Of a DNA stretch of 64,000 nt, positions 53,378 to 63,450 are shown piece after piece. Below the pieces are notes generated by a model, which did no database searches, was not told the DNA's origin, and worked only from the letters and a program-made list of their open reading frames with translations. This DNA comes from Pseudoalteromonas prydzensis. GTDB lineage: Bacteria > Pseudomonadota > Gammaproteobacteria > Enterobacterales > Alteromonadaceae. The number at the start of each line of letters is the position of its first letter. Position 1 is the stretch's first letter. The stretch covers positions 1 through 64,000 of the forward strand of contig NZ_BDDT01000004.1 in assembly GCF_001661495.1 (NCBI RefSeq). Direction: 5' to 3'. A program made the translations under genes and the position numbers.

Positions 53378-53789
53378 GTTTACCATTGACAATAATATTG
53401 CAGACCACAAGCCTTTTGTGGTCTACTTTAGCTTGTTTGCGGTGTGTTACAGCCTTTTTTTAACGACCTTTTATGCGCAAATTATTTGTTTGTTTAGTTG
53501 TGCAATTTGCGGTTTTATAAGTTGGCGATGGTATAAAAAATCCCACCCTCAGCAAGGCGTATTTATATTAGCGCCCCCGCAATGTCGGTTTGAAAACAAT
53601 ACGTTAAAAATAAATGGTCATATTAGCAATCGAAGCCGCGTTTATCAGCGCAGTGTTTGGCTTTATATTGAGGGGTTTACAAACTCCCACTGGCTGATAA
53701 TTAACGCCAGCGGGGTTGATGAGCAAAGCTTTATTAGATTGAAGCGTGCTACTTTGGCTGCTCGTCGTGAGCAAAAGGAGTCAAAATAG
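53370..53789 (+). CDS. ygfX: YgfX-like membrane protein
   Basis: This 139-aa protein has two close hydrophobic segments (about residues 16-36 and 38-54) and a cytoplasmic beta-rich tail ending in [15 protein letters not shown], in the pattern of YgfX/CptA. Identification depends mainly on position after sdhE, since sequence conservation is low. It begins with GTG inside the sdhE end, indicating translational coupling. Its 3' end overlaps the convergent nadB end by 41 bp. In E. coli it has been described as a toxin and as a flavinylation-linked protein. Confidence 0.78.
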   Translation: MYRFTIDNNIADHKPFVVYFSLFAVCYSLFLTTFYAQIICLFSCAICGFISWRWYKKSHPQQGVFILAPPQCRFENNTLKINGHISNRSRVYQRSVWLYIEGFTNSHWLIINASGVDEQSFIRLKRATLAARREQKESK

Positions 53790-55374
53790 TGGGCGTTGGG
53801 TTATCATTTAGCTGCGGGTAGTCAATGGTGTAATGTAAACCTCGGCTTTCTTTACGCTCCATCGCACTGCGAATGATAAGTTCAGCGACTTGCACTAAAT
53901 TGCGTAGCTCAAGTAAATTATTGCTAACCCGGAAATTAGCATAATAGTCGCGAATTTCTTGCTGCAGTAATTCCACTCGGTGTAGTGCGCGCTCTAACCG
54001 TTTAGTTGAACGGACAATACCAACATAATCCCACATAAACAGCCGTAGCTCGTGCCAGTTATGGGTGATCACCACTTCCTCATCTGAGTTAGTAACGCGG
54101 CTTTCATCCCATACTGGTAACTCTTTTAATGCTGGGCTGTGTTGTATTTTAGCTAAAATATCTTTTGCCGCTGCATGTGCAAATACGATGCATTCAAGCA
54201 AGGAATTACTGGCCATACGGTTTGCGCCATGTAGGCCTGTGTAGGCAACTTCACCAATCGCATATAAGTTATCTAAATCGGTTTTACCATTAAAGTCAGT
54301 CATTACTCCGCCACAGGTATAGTGTGCAGCAGGAACCACTGGAATGGGATCTTTTGTTATATCAAGGCCGACACTTAAGCATTTTGCATAAATGGTAGGA
54401 AAGTGCTCAATTATAAAGTCTTTATCTTTGTGGCTTATGTCTAAATACACACAATTTGCACCTAAGCGCTTCATTTCAAAATCGATTGCGCGTGCAACAA
54501 TATCTCGTGGGGCGAGTTCTTCACGCTCATCAAAGTCTTTCATAAAGCGTGTGCCATCTGGGCGCTTTAAATACGCACCTTCGCCACGCATTGCTTCCGT
54601 AATTAAGAAGTTCTGTAATTCAGGGTGATATAAGCTGGTTGGATGAAATTGATTAAATTCCATATTCGCTACCCGACAGCCCGCACGCCAAGCCATAGCA
54701 ATGCCATCACCACTGGATACATCTGGGTTAGAAGTATATAAATAAACTTTACTGGCACCACCGGTCGCTAATGCAAAAAATTTGGCCGAAATAGTTTCAA
54801 CCCGTTTAGCACAGCGGTTCCACATGTAGATACCATGAATATGTTTACCTGTTTGCGCTAATTTTTTATCACCAATTAAATCAATGGCATTATATTGCTC
54901 AAGTAAGGTGATATTGGCATGCGCTTGCACTTGGCTGATCAAGGTTGTTTGTACCGCACGGCCGGTAGCATCAGCTGCATGCAAAATACGGCGATGACTA
55001 TGACCACCTTCACGGGTCAAATGAAAGCGCTCTTTACCTTTACTATCAAACTCCATATCAAAAGGCACGCCTTGCTCGATTAGCCATTGTAGGCAATCTG
55101 GGGCATTACTTGCGGTATAATGAACGGCATCGCGATCACATAAACCACCGCCTGCATCTAAGGTATCTTGCACATGTGATTCAATGCTGTCATTCTTTTT
55201 ATCGAAAACGGCAGCAATACCACCTTGTGCATACAATGTGGAACCTTCCGTTAATTCACCTTTACTTATCACGGTAACGTTGCAGTGATTAGCTAAAGAA
55301 AGTGCTAATGAGAGGCCGGCAGCGCCGCTACCAATTATAGCGACATCCGCGATGTGGTGTTTATTTTGGTTCAT
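53749..55374 (-). CDS. nadB: L-aspartate oxidase
   Basis: NadB oxidises L-aspartate to iminoaspartate, the first step of de novo NAD synthesis. The 541-aa flavoprotein has the N-terminal dinucleotide fold [16 protein letters not shown] (residues 10-25), [41 protein letters not shown] and the C-terminal helical domain with RRS-like Arg residues. I start it at ATG 55374 (MNQNKHH) because it places the fold at the usual distance; an upstream in-frame ATG at 55431 is unlikely. It is divergent from rpoE, as in other gammaproteobacteria. Confidence 0.95.
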   Translation of the reverse strand: MNQNKHHIADVAIIGSGAAGLSLALSLANHCNVTVISKGELTEGSTLYAQGGIAAVFDKKNDSIESHVQDTLDAGGGLCDRDAVHYTASNAPDCLQWLIEQGVPFDMEFDSKGKERFHLTREGGHSHRRILHAADATGRAVQTTLISQVQAHANITLLEQYNAIDLIGDKKLAQTGKHIHGIYMWNRCAKRVETISAKFFALATGGASKVYLYTSNPDVSSGDGIAMAWRAGCRVANMEFNQFHPTSLYHPELQNFLITEAMRGEGAYLKRPDGTRFMKDFDEREELAPRDIVARAIDFEMKRLGANCVYLDISHKDKDFIIEHFPTIYAKCLSVGLDITKDPIPVVPAAHYTCGGVMTDFNGKTDLDNLYAIGEVAYTGLHGANRMASNSLLECIVFAHAAAKDILAKIQHSPALKELPVWDESRVTNSDEEVVITHNWHELRLFMWDYVGIVRSTKRLERALHRVELLQQEIRDYYANFRVSNNLLELRNLVQVAELIIRSAMERKESRGLHYTIDYPQLNDNPTPTILTPFAHDEQPK

Positions 55375-55541
55375 GTCCGTGGTCTTTGCGGTTACAATGC
55401 CCACTACTCGTTTATAAATAGTAATGAGCAAATAATATTATGTTAGGCGTATATGTATCATATTTGGCGCGACACTATTAGTGATTTTCGTCGTTCACGC
55501 GCTTATTTATGGTCTATTCTATAAAAAAATAATATTAAACA

Positions 55542-55568
55542 GAACTTTTCATTCATACAGCAGTCAGA
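55542..55568 (+). promoter_or_regulatory. Sigma-E-type promoter of the rpoE operon
   Basis: GAACTT (55542-55547) continuing as AACTTTT agrees with the sigma-E -35 core GGAACTTTT in 8 of 9 positions (A for the first G). After 16 bp, TCAGA (55564-55568) fits the sigma-E -10 pattern. It lies 66 bp before the rpoE ATG, so the sigma factor probably activates its own operon. Confidence 0.75.
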
Positions 55569-55633
55569 GTATTTGTAAACAATGGCAGGATATGAATGAC
55601 AAGCAATAATCAGACAGAGGAGTACCGGCTCGA

Positions 55634-56215
55634 ATGAGCGAGCAGGATTTGGATTTAGCGCTAGTAAAAAGGGTCCAGCAAGGCGATAAAAATGCCTTTA
55701 ATCTTTTAGTAAAGAAGTATCAGAATAAAATAGCCGGTTTGATCTCACGTTATGTTTCAAATCAAGGCGATATTGCTGATGTTGCACAAGAAGCTTTTAT
55801 TAAAGCGTACCGCGCACTTCCAAACTTTAGAGGGGACAGTGCCTTTTATACTTGGTTATACCGTATCGCCGTTAATTGTGCTAAAAATTACTTAGTGGCT
55901 CAGGGCCGCAAACCGCCAGCAAATGATATAGATGCTGACGACGCCGAGTTTTATGATGGCGCGGATGCAATGCGTTCAAATGCATCACCTGAGAACCTGT
56001 TATTAAGCGAAGAAGTTCGCGCAGTGATTTTTAACACCATTGATAGTTTGCCTGAAGATCTTAAAACTGCGATCACCCTGCGAGAAATCGAAGGGATGAG
56101 CTATGAAGAAATAGCCGTGGTGATGGATTGCCCAGTCGGGACGGTGCGTTCGCGTATTTTCCGTGCCCGTGAAGCAATTGATAACAAATTAAACCCATTA
56201 ATAGGCGAGTCTTAA
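55634..56215 (+). CDS. rpoE: RNA polymerase sigma-E factor
   Basis: This 193-aa ECF sigma factor controls the envelope-stress response. Region 2 is seen in LVKKYQNKIAGLISRYV and DVAQEAFIKAYRALPNFRG, and region 4 in LREIEGMSYEEIAVVMDCPVG and TVRSRIFRAREAI. Length matches E. coli RpoE. It heads rpoE-rseA-rseB-rseC, with 1 bp to rseA. Confidence 0.97.
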   Translation: MSEQDLDLALVKRVQQGDKNAFNLLVKKYQNKIAGLISRYVSNQGDIADVAQEAFIKAYRALPNFRGDSAFYTWLYRIAVNCAKNYLVAQGRKPPANDIDADDAEFYDGADAMRSNASPENLLLSEEVRAVIFNTIDSLPEDLKTAITLREIEGMSYEEIAVVMDCPVGTVRSRIFRAREAIDNKLNPLIGES

Positions 56216-56216
56216 T

Positions 56217-56828
56217 ATGACAAAAGCACACGTTAACAAGTTGGATAATCAGCATCTATCCGCATTACTTGACGGCGAACAATCATTAACTGACGAGGTT
56301 ATTGCGCAGCAAGATGCAGCAACCTTAGGACGTTATGCGCTAATCGGTGATGTAATGCGTGCTGAGTCTGAAGATGCCTTCGTCTTTGATATTAGTGATA
56401 GCGTAGCAAAAGCACTCGAAAGTGAGCCTGTTTACGCTGATTTTACGCAAAAAGAGTCACAGACTGCAGCCATCGCGGCAACTGGAACCGACAACGTCGT
56501 AGCATTTAATTGGCGTAAACCAGTGGCGCAACTAGCAATTGCAGCAAGTGTAGCAATGTTTGCCATCGTTGGTATTCAGACCTTGCCACAAGGTGAAAAT
56601 TCGCCGAATAATGAAATTCCAATGTTACAAACAACACCTGTAACAGGCATGGCTTCACCGGTTAGTTACTCATCAGAACCTGCTTTACAAAATGCAGAGC
56701 AAGGTTTGCGTGAATTACAGCAACAGCGTATTGGCGCATTAGTTTTAGAGCATCAACGTCAAGCACGTGTTGCATATTCATTAGAAAAAGCTCACACTGA
56801 GGCGCAAGCCGAAGAGGAAAAAAACTAA
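56217..56828 (+). CDS. rseA: Anti-sigma-E factor RseA
   Basis: RseA holds sigma-E at the inner membrane until regulated proteolysis. The N-terminal cytoplasmic domain (LSALLDGE, DAATLGRYALIGDVMR) binds sigma-E; a transmembrane helix is near residues 105-122 (LAIAASVAMFAIVGIQTL); the periplasmic tail ends in LEKAHTEAQ without an evident aromatic-Val-Phe terminal signal. It is 203 aa and follows rpoE immediately. Confidence 0.93.
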   Translation: MTKAHVNKLDNQHLSALLDGEQSLTDEVIAQQDAATLGRYALIGDVMRAESEDAFVFDISDSVAKALESEPVYADFTQKESQTAAIAATGTDNVVAFNWRKPVAQLAIAASVAMFAIVGIQTLPQGENSPNNEIPMLQTTPVTGMASPVSYSSEPALQNAEQGLRELQQQRIGALVLEHQRQARVAYSLEKAHTEAQAEEEKN

Positions 56829-56832
56829 TTAA

Positions 56833-57789
56833 ATGAAAGTAATTACTTTTATTTTGTCGTTGGTATTAATGGCTCCTGCCTTTGCTAACGACGAAAACCC
56901 TGCAAAACAGCTATTACTTAAAATGGCTGACGCCGTACATAACCGTAACTTTGACGCATCCTTTGTGGTCGTCAAAGGAAAATCAATGGAACCATACCGT
57001 TGGTTGCATGCCAAACAAGGTAATACCGAACTTGAACATTTGAGTTTACTCAATGGTGCAGGTCTTGAAATGGTACGTATCGATAGCCAAGTCACCTATT
57101 TTGAACCTCAGTCTGAGCCTTATTCAATTGATACTGATTCTATTGCAGGCCCAATCCCAGAAGTATTGTTTAAAGATATTGAAAGGTTAAGCCAGCATTA
57201 TGATTTTGTCTTAGGTGGCAAAGGTCGTATCGCAGGGCGAGCTGCACAACTTGTTCGTATCGAATCAAAAGACGAATATAAATTTAATTACTGGCTATGG
57301 CTAGATGCGGAATCATCACTATTACTTAAATCCGCATATGTTAATCAAGCCGGTGAGATGCTAGAGCAGTTACAACTTACTCATATTAGTGTTACTGAAG
57401 AGCCTGCCGCATTGTTACTTGAAATGCTTAATCGTGAATTTCCAACGCCATTACCGGCAGCGGCGACTTCTCAAAGTGAAGCAAATACAAGTAGCAATAA
57501 TTGGCAAATCGGCTGGTTACCGAGTGGTTTTAGCCTGTTAAAATCAGACCGACATAAACTAGATTTGAACAATGAGCTTACTGATTATTACCTTTATTCA
57601 GACGGCTTTGTAGAAGTCTCTATTTTTGTACAACGTCCATTGCCAGGTCGTAGACCTAGTGGTGCTTTGTCATCAGGTGCGACGACAGTGTATGTGCATA
57701 ATAGTGGTAGTTTTGATGTGTCGGTAGTCGGGAATATCCCTGCAACGACAGCGAAAGCGATTGCTGAATCGGTTGCAAGACCTTTGTAA
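56833..57789 (+). CDS. rseB: Sigma-E regulatory protein RseB
   Basis: RseB is a periplasmic protein that binds RseA and lipopolysaccharide and shields RseA from DegS. The 318-aa protein has a signal peptide (cleavage after AFA, residue ~17), a lipoprotein-carrier-like fold (ESKDEYKFNYWLWLDAESSLLLKSAYV), and a C-terminal domain ending near IPATTAKAIAESV. It follows rseA by 4 bp. Confidence 0.94.
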   Translation: MKVITFILSLVLMAPAFANDENPAKQLLLKMADAVHNRNFDASFVVVKGKSMEPYRWLHAKQGNTELEHLSLLNGAGLEMVRIDSQVTYFEPQSEPYSIDTDSIAGPIPEVLFKDIERLSQHYDFVLGGKGRIAGRAAQLVRIESKDEYKFNYWLWLDAESSLLLKSAYVNQAGEMLEQLQLTHISVTEEPAALLLEMLNREFPTPLPAAATSQSEANTSSNNWQIGWLPSGFSLLKSDRHKLDLNNELTDYYLYSDGFVEVSIFVQRPLPGRRPSGALSSGATTVYVHNSGSFDVSVVGNIPATTAKAIAESVARPL

Positions 57790-57801
57790 TATAAGCTAAT
57801 A

Positions 57802-58251
57802 ATGATAGAACAAACTCTTACAGTGGTGTCAATTGAAGGCGCCACTGCGCATTTAGAAGCCCAACAAAAACAAGCTTGTGCAGGTTGTAATGGTCGTTGT
57901 GGTTCACAAGTTTTTAGCAAGCTATTCGGCACGGCTAAAAAAACTTTCCCCTATCGATTTGAAGTTCCTGTGGTTATAGGGCAAAAAGTGACCTTGTCGC
58001 TTGATGACAGTCATATGGTTAAGCATGCTTTTGCTGTGTATATGTTGCCTCTGGTGTTAAGTTTAGCCTTTGCGTTAACGGCTGCGGAGGTTTTTTCTGC
58101 GCCCGAGTGGTTGCAAATCATTGTCGCTATAGGCGGTGGTTTTGCTGGCTTCGCGATTGCTAAGAGCCGAGTAAAAAGCCTTCGGCATGATGTAAAAGTA
58201 ATAAAAATTCACCCAATTAGCCTTCCTTTAACTCAAATAGATGGTGATTGA
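57802..58251 (+). CDS. rseC: SoxR-reducing / sigma-E operon protein RseC
   Basis: This 149-aa inner-membrane protein has the Cys cluster KQACAGCNGRCGSQ near residues 24-37, likely a redox or metal site, followed by two transmembrane helices (AFAVYMLPLVLSLAFALTAA and IIVAIGGGFAGFAIA). RseC proteins modulate the envelope-stress response and belong to a family linked with SoxR reduction. It starts 12 bp after rseB, and completes the conserved operon order. Confidence 0.92.
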   Translation: MIEQTLTVVSIEGATAHLEAQQKQACAGCNGRCGSQVFSKLFGTAKKTFPYRFEVPVVIGQKVTLSLDDSHMVKHAFAVYMLPLVLSLAFALTAAEVFSAPEWLQIIVAIGGGFAGFAIAKSRVKSLRHDVKVIKIHPISLPLTQIDGD

Positions 58252-58320
58252 AGCCAATTAAATGTAAAATTGCGGCTTTATACACTTAGTCCATTAAAAT
58301 AGAAGTTTAGAATCCAGTTT

Positions 58321-60108
58321 ATGAAGCATATCCGTAATTTTTCGATCATCGCCCATATTGACCACGGTAAATCGACCCTTTCAGATCGTTTGATCCAAGT
58401 TTGTGGTGGTTTAACCGACCGCGAAATGCAAAAGCAAGTATTGGATTCAATGGATATTGAGCGTGAGCGTGGTATCACCATTAAAGCGCAAAGTGTAACC
58501 CTAAATTATAAAGCTAACGATGGTGAAACCTACCAACTAAACTTTATCGACACACCAGGACACGTTGACTTTACCTATGAAGTTTCGCGTTCATTAGCAG
58601 CTTGTGAAGGTGCTTTATTAGTAGTTGATGCAGGCCAAGGTGTTGAAGCGCAGACATTAGCAAACTGCTACACCGCAATTGAAATGGATTTAGAAGTTAT
58701 CCCGGTACTGAATAAAATCGATTTACCGCAAGCAGATCCACTTCGTGTAGCCGAAGAAATCGAAGACATTATTGGTATTGATGCCTTAGATGCAGTGCAA
58801 TGTAGTGCTAAAACTGGTGTCGGTATTGCAGAAGTGCTGGAAATGATTGTTAAGGACGTGCCACCACCGGTAGGTGAGAAAGACCAGCCTCTACAAGCAT
58901 TGATAATTGATTCGTGGTTTGACCCGTATCAAGGCGTTGTATCACTTGTGCGCATTAAGCACGGTGAACTTCGCTCTGGCGATAAAATAAAAATTATGTC
59001 GAACGAGCATATTCACACTGCTGATCAGGTGGGTATTTTCACGCCAAAACAAACCAACACTGGTATCTTAAGAACCGGTGAAGTAGGGTTTGTGATTGCT
59101 GGTATTAAAGAAATCCATGGTGCTCCAGTAGGAGACACTATCACCCATCAGAAAAACTCAGCACCAGAGCGCTTACCAGGCTTTCAAAAAATTAAGCCAC
59201 AGGTTTATGCGGGTATGTTCCCAATCGCCTCGGATGAGTATGAATCATTCCGTGATGCACTGAATAAATTAAGCCTAAACGATGCGTCGTTATTCTTTGA
59301 GCCAGAGAATTCAACAGCGCTAGGTTTTGGTTTCCGTTGTGGTTTCTTAGGCATGCTACACATGGAAATCATTCAAGAACGTTTAGAGCGTGAATACGAT
59401 ATCGACTTAATTACCACCGCACCAACGGTAATTTACGAAGTAGTGACTAAAGCGGGCACGACACAAATTGATAACCCGTCTGATTTACCGCCAGTAAACG
59501 ATATTCTAGAAATTCGTGAGCCTGTTGTAGAAGCTAATATTCTTGTGCCACAAGAGTATTTGGGCAGTGTTATTACTTTGTGCATTGAAAAACGTGGCAT
59601 GCAAACCAAAATGAGTTACCACGGTAAGCAAGTCGCAGTGACTTACGAACTACCGATGGCTGAAGTGGTAATGGATTTCTTTGATAAGTTAAAATCAACT
59701 AGTCGTGGTTTTGCATCACTTGATTATAACTTTAAGCACTTCCAAACATCTGACATGGTTCGCGTAGACATTTTAATTAATGGTGAACGTGTTGATGCAC
59801 TTGCGATTATTGTTCACAGAGACAGTGCGCAATCACGTGGTCGTCAATTAGCCGATGCATTGAAGGAATTAATTCCTCGTCAAATGTTCGATATTGCGAT
59901 TCAAGCTGCAATTGGCCAGCATGTTATTGCCCGTACGACAGTAAAACAGCTACGTAAAAACGTAATCGCTAAGTGTTACGGTGGTGATGTGAGTCGTAAG
60001 AAAAAGCTTCTTCAAAAGCAAAAAGATGGTAAAAAACGAATGAAACAACTCGGAAACGTTGAAGTGCCTCAAGAAGCATTTTTAGCAATTCTTAAAGTTG
60101 GTAAATAA
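58321..60108 (+). CDS. lepA: Elongation factor 4 (LepA)
   Basis: This 595-aa ribosome-associated GTPase helps in translation initiation and elongation under stress. G motifs are AHIDHGKST (residues 11-19), DTPGHVDF and NKIDLP; domains II to V follow, and the C-terminal LepA-specific domain has [20 protein letters not shown] and a basic [19 protein letters not shown]. It lies 70 bp after rseC and 39 bp before lepB, in the standard lepA-lepB order. Confidence 0.98.
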   Translation: MKHIRNFSIIAHIDHGKSTLSDRLIQVCGGLTDREMQKQVLDSMDIERERGITIKAQSVTLNYKANDGETYQLNFIDTPGHVDFTYEVSRSLAACEGALLVVDAGQGVEAQTLANCYTAIEMDLEVIPVLNKIDLPQADPLRVAEEIEDIIGIDALDAVQCSAKTGVGIAEVLEMIVKDVPPPVGEKDQPLQALIIDSWFDPYQGVVSLVRIKHGELRSGDKIKIMSNEHIHTADQVGIFTPKQTNTGILRTGEVGFVIAGIKEIHGAPVGDTITHQKNSAPERLPGFQKIKPQVYAGMFPIASDEYESFRDALNKLSLNDASLFFEPENSTALGFGFRCGFLGMLHMEIIQERLEREYDIDLITTAPTVIYEVVTKAGTTQIDNPSDLPPVNDILEIREPVVEANILVPQEYLGSVITLCIEKRGMQTKMSYHGKQVAVTYELPMAEVVMDFFDKLKSTSRGFASLDYNFKHFQTSDMVRVDILINGERVDALAIIVHRDSAQSRGRQLADALKELIPRQMFDIAIQAAIGQHVIARTTVKQLRKNVIAKCYGGDVSRKKKLLQKQKDGKKRMKQLGNVEVPQEAFLAILKVGK

Positions 60109-60147
60109 ATTTCGTAATCCAATTACGTAAGATAAAGGATGTAATGC

Positions 60148-61083
60148 ATGGCAGGTTATTTTTCAATATTTTTAGTGTTGCTAACGCTTGGCTCAGGCTT
60201 AATTTGGTTAATTGACCATTTTATGTTTGCGCCAAAAAGGCAGCAACGCTTAGCACTGGCGCAGAGTTCTGCAGGCGGTGAGCTAGATGAAGAAACTGCT
60301 GCATTGATCGCACCTGAGCCGGCTATCACGGAAACGGCTAAATCTATTTTTCCGATGATAGCGGCGATTACTATTTTTAGATCGTTTTTATTTGAACCGT
60401 TTCAGATCCCGTCAGGTTCAATGATGCCGACTTTATTAGTAGGTGACTTTATCTTAGTACAAAAATATTCGTACGGTGTCAAAGACCCCGTTTGGCGCTC
60501 ACAATTAATCGATGTTGCAGAGCCTGAGCGTGGCGATATTGTGGTATTTAAATACCCTTTAGACGAGCGAGTAGATTACATTAAGCGTGCTATCGGTTTA
60601 CCTGGTGATAAAATTGTTTACCGTGACAAGCGTTTATATATCCAACCAAATTGTGCAGAAGGAGAAGCACAACAAGGTGATTTACTATGTAATGAATTTA
60701 ATAAAATTGATATGGAGATCATCAATCGTGATGAATTTAAACAAGGCTCTATGGATTTAGTGCGTTTAAATGAAAATTTAACTACGCTAAAGCATGATAT
60801 TTTAATAAACCCAGAAGCGCTGGAAATGAAAGGGCGTTACTATCAACAACCGGGTACACGTTCTGATGAATGGGTAGTACCGGCTGATCATTATTTTATG
60901 ATGGGTGACAACCGCGATAACAGCCAAGATAGTCGCGTATGGGGCTTTGTGCCAAAAGAAAACTTGGTGGGTAAAGCTGTCTTTATATGGATGAGTTTTG
61001 AATTTGAGAATGGCCCAGATGACATTTTACCAGGCTGGGTTCCAACTGGTGTTCGTTTTGAACGCCTAGGTAATATTCAGTAA
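60148..61083 (+). CDS. lepB: Signal peptidase I
   Basis: LepB cleaves signal peptides of secreted proteins at the outer face of the inner membrane. The 311-aa protein has two N-terminal helices (4-25 and about 70-85), the catalytic Ser in [14 protein letters not shown] (near 91), the general base Lys in [15 protein letters not shown] (near 150), and [18 protein letters not shown] at the C-terminal box. AAAGGA precedes the ATG. Confidence 0.97.
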   Translation: MAGYFSIFLVLLTLGSGLIWLIDHFMFAPKRQQRLALAQSSAGGELDEETAALIAPEPAITETAKSIFPMIAAITIFRSFLFEPFQIPSGSMMPTLLVGDFILVQKYSYGVKDPVWRSQLIDVAEPERGDIVVFKYPLDERVDYIKRAIGLPGDKIVYRDKRLYIQPNCAEGEAQQGDLLCNEFNKIDMEIINRDEFKQGSMDLVRLNENLTTLKHDILINPEALEMKGRYYQQPGTRSDEWVVPADHYFMMGDNRDNSQDSRVWGFVPKENLVGKAVFIWMSFEFENGPDDILPGWVPTGVRFERLGNIQ

Positions 61084-61085
61084 CA

Positions 61086-61763
61086 ATGAAAAAGAATGTA
61101 ACAGAGTTATATAGCAAAATAGGGTATACCTTTACTGATCAAGTATTGCTTGAGCAGGCGATGACGCATCGCAGTCATAAAGGCCAACACAATGAGCGCT
61201 TAGAGTTTTTAGGTGATTCAATTTTAAGTTTCGTGATAGCGAATGCTTTATACAGCAAATTCCCTAAAGCGCGTGAAGGTGATTTGAGCCGGATGCGCTC
61301 TACACTTGTGCGTGGGCAGACCTTAGCTGAGTTTGGCTTGGAATTTGGTTTAGGTGATTACTTGCGCTTAGGGCCAGGTGAGCTTAAAAGTGGTGGTTTC
61401 AGACGTGAGTCAACTTTAGCTGATGCAGTTGAAGCAATCATAGGTGCCGTATTTTTAGATGCAGGTATCGATGTGTGTGGAGAGTTAATTTTAGCTTGGT
61501 ATGAAACGCGTTTAGACGCCATTTCACCTGGGCTGAATCAAAAAGATCCTAAAACACTATTGCAAGAGTATCTACAAGCCCGCAAATTACCTTTGCCAGG
61601 TTATACTGTAGTAGATACCAAAGGTCAGGCGCACAATCAAACGTTCACGGTAGAATGTATTGTTGAAGGTATGGATAGCATTATCTCAGTGGGCAGCTCT
61701 CGTCGTAAAGCTGAACAAAAAGCTGCTGAAAAAGCATTAAAGATACTTAAAAATGAATCTTGA
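61086..61763 (+). CDS. rnc: Ribonuclease III
   Basis: RNase III cuts double-stranded RNA in rRNA and mRNA processing. The 225-aa protein has the catalytic signature [11 protein letters not shown] (near residues 38-48), the second acidic cluster [16 protein letters not shown] (near 114-129), and a C-terminal double-stranded RNA-binding domain ([35 protein letters not shown]). It starts just after lepB and overlaps era by 11 bp. Confidence 0.98.
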   Translation: MKKNVTELYSKIGYTFTDQVLLEQAMTHRSHKGQHNERLEFLGDSILSFVIANALYSKFPKAREGDLSRMRSTLVRGQTLAEFGLEFGLGDYLRLGPGELKSGGFRRESTLADAVEAIIGAVFLDAGIDVCGELILAWYETRLDAISPGLNQKDPKTLLQEYLQARKLPLPGYTVVDTKGQAHNQTFTVECIVEGMDSIISVGSSRRKAEQKAAEKALKILKNES

Positions 61764-62685
61764 TACATTGATCCAACCTCACAACGGTGATGTTGATACC
61801 TTTTGCGGCATGATCGCTATTGTTGGCCGCCCAAATGTTGGTAAATCTACTCTGCTTAATGAAATTATTGAGCAGAAAGTTAGTATTACTTCACGTAAGC
61901 CACAAACAACGCGGCACCGTATTATGGGTATTCATACGGTCGGCAAACATCAAGCAGTATATGTTGATACTCCTGGTTTGCATGTTGAAGAAAAGCGCGC
62001 CATTAACCGTTTAATGAACCGTGCAGCGTCTAGTTCATTGGGTGATGTTGAGCTGGTTATTTTTGTCGTTGAAGGCACTCACTGGAATGCCGATGATGAA
62101 ATGGTGCTCAATAAAGTAAAGCAAAATGGTAAGCCCGTTTTATTAGTGATCAATAAAATTGATCAAGTAAAAGACCGTGATTTAGTATTGCCACATATGA
62201 AGTGGTTAGGCGAGAAGTTTGACTTTGTGGGTATTATGCCAGTCTCGGCTACACAAGGTAAAAATATCGATCTTATCAAAGATGAAGTGACAAAACGCTT
62301 ACCACCGTGTGAGTTTTACTTCCCTGAAGACTATGTTACTGACCGTTCAATGCGCTTTATGGCGGCTGAAGTTATTCGTGAAAAGCTAATGCGCTTTATG
62401 GGTGAAGAGCTACCATATTCTGTAACTGTTGAAATTGAGCAGTTCAAATGGCAAGACAATGGGATTTGGCATATCAATGGCCTGATTTTAGTTGAGCGCG
62501 AAACGCAAAAACGCATGGTGATTGGTAACAAAGGCGAAAAGCTTAAAGTGATAGGCCGAGAAGCCCGTAAAGATCTCGAAGAAATGCTTGATAACAAAGT
62601 ATTCTTAGAGCTTTGGGTGAAGGTTAAATCTGGTTGGGCTGACGACGAGCGAGCACTACGCAGCTTAGGCTATGGTGAAGATTAA
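61753..62685 (+). CDS. era: GTPase Era
   Basis: Era is a GTPase for 30S ribosome assembly. The 310-aa protein has G1 GRPNVGKST (near residues 27-35), the switch region [14 protein letters not shown], and NKIDQV, followed by a KH RNA-binding domain whose core is [20 protein letters not shown] (near 256). It overlaps rnc by 11 bp, showing translational coupling, and precedes recO by 17 bp. Confidence 0.98.
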   Translation: MNLDTLIQPHNGDVDTFCGMIAIVGRPNVGKSTLLNEIIEQKVSITSRKPQTTRHRIMGIHTVGKHQAVYVDTPGLHVEEKRAINRLMNRAASSSLGDVELVIFVVEGTHWNADDEMVLNKVKQNGKPVLLVINKIDQVKDRDLVLPHMKWLGEKFDFVGIMPVSATQGKNIDLIKDEVTKRLPPCEFYFPEDYVTDRSMRFMAAEVIREKLMRFMGEELPYSVTVEIEQFKWQDNGIWHINGLILVERETQKRMVIGNKGEKLKVIGREARKDLEEMLDNKVFLELWVKVKSGWADDERALRSLGYGED

Positions 62686-62702
62686 TAGCTTAAGCAATAT
62701 TT

Positions 62703-63392
62703 ATGGATAGCGACTTCTACACAGCATATTTATTACACCGACGTCCTTTTAGTGACTCACAAGTAATGCTTGATATGCTAGTAGAGGGCGTTGGCCAGTT
62801 ACGTATGTTAGCCCGCATTAGTGGCCGTCAAGCAACTAAGCATAAAGCCCAGTTACAACCTTTCCAAACGCTACTGGTTAATTACACCGGTAAGCATGAT
62901 CTTAAATACATTCAGCGTTTTGAACTGCATGGTACACAATCGCCTTTAGTGGGAGATCAGCTTTATTGTGGCTTTTATCTCAATGAGCTAACCAATCGTA
63001 TCGTGCCAATCAATGAGCCGATTGATCATGCTTATCAATTGTATAAAACTCATCTGCAACAACTTAACCAGCACCCTAATTTACAAGCTGTATTACGCTC
63101 ATATGAATTTCAATTATTGGAACTATTAGGTTACGGCGTTGATTTTAGTTTTGATGCCGCAGGCGATCCAATTGTCCAACAGCAAACCTACAGCTATTTT
63201 GCTGAATATGGTTTTGTTGCTCAGGAGCAAATCGGTAGTGGTTTTTCTGGTGCCCAGTTAAATGCAATTGCAGCCCATGACTTTAGCGCGCCGGATGTGT
63301 TATATATGGCAAAACAATTAAGTCGTCATTTAATGAAGCCTTTACTAGGCAAAAAAGCATTAAAAAGTCGCGAGCTTTTTATATCCAAATAG
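62703..63392 (+). CDS. recO: DNA repair protein RecO
   Basis: RecO helps RecR load RecA on SSB-coated single-stranded DNA. The 229-aa protein has an N-terminal OB fold ([20 protein letters not shown], then [13 protein letters not shown]) and a helical C-terminal part with [16 protein letters not shown]. No zinc Cys motif is present, as in other gammaproteobacterial RecO. It belongs to the lepA-lepB-rnc-era-recO-pdxJ run. Confidence 0.95.
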   Translation: MDSDFYTAYLLHRRPFSDSQVMLDMLVEGVGQLRMLARISGRQATKHKAQLQPFQTLLVNYTGKHDLKYIQRFELHGTQSPLVGDQLYCGFYLNELTNRIVPINEPIDHAYQLYKTHLQQLNQHPNLQAVLRSYEFQLLELLGYGVDFSFDAAGDPIVQQQTYSYFAEYGFVAQEQIGSGFSGAQLNAIAAHDFSAPDVLYMAKQLSRHLMKPLLGKKALKSRELFISK

Positions 63393-63450
63393 TTTGGATA
63401 TTCCCCCTAACTTTAGTGCGGTTTCAAACCGTTATTTTATAGGTAAAAAA

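Noticed and set aside
53126-53789. CptBA toxin-antitoxin module
   Set aside because: The first gene has the SdhE signature and the conserved housekeeping neighbourhood; the flavinylation role explains the pair better.
60113-60127. Terminator between lepA and lepB
   Set aside because: Only a 6-bp AT-rich stem (CGTAAT/ATTACG) with no T tract; lepA and lepB are normally co-transcribed.
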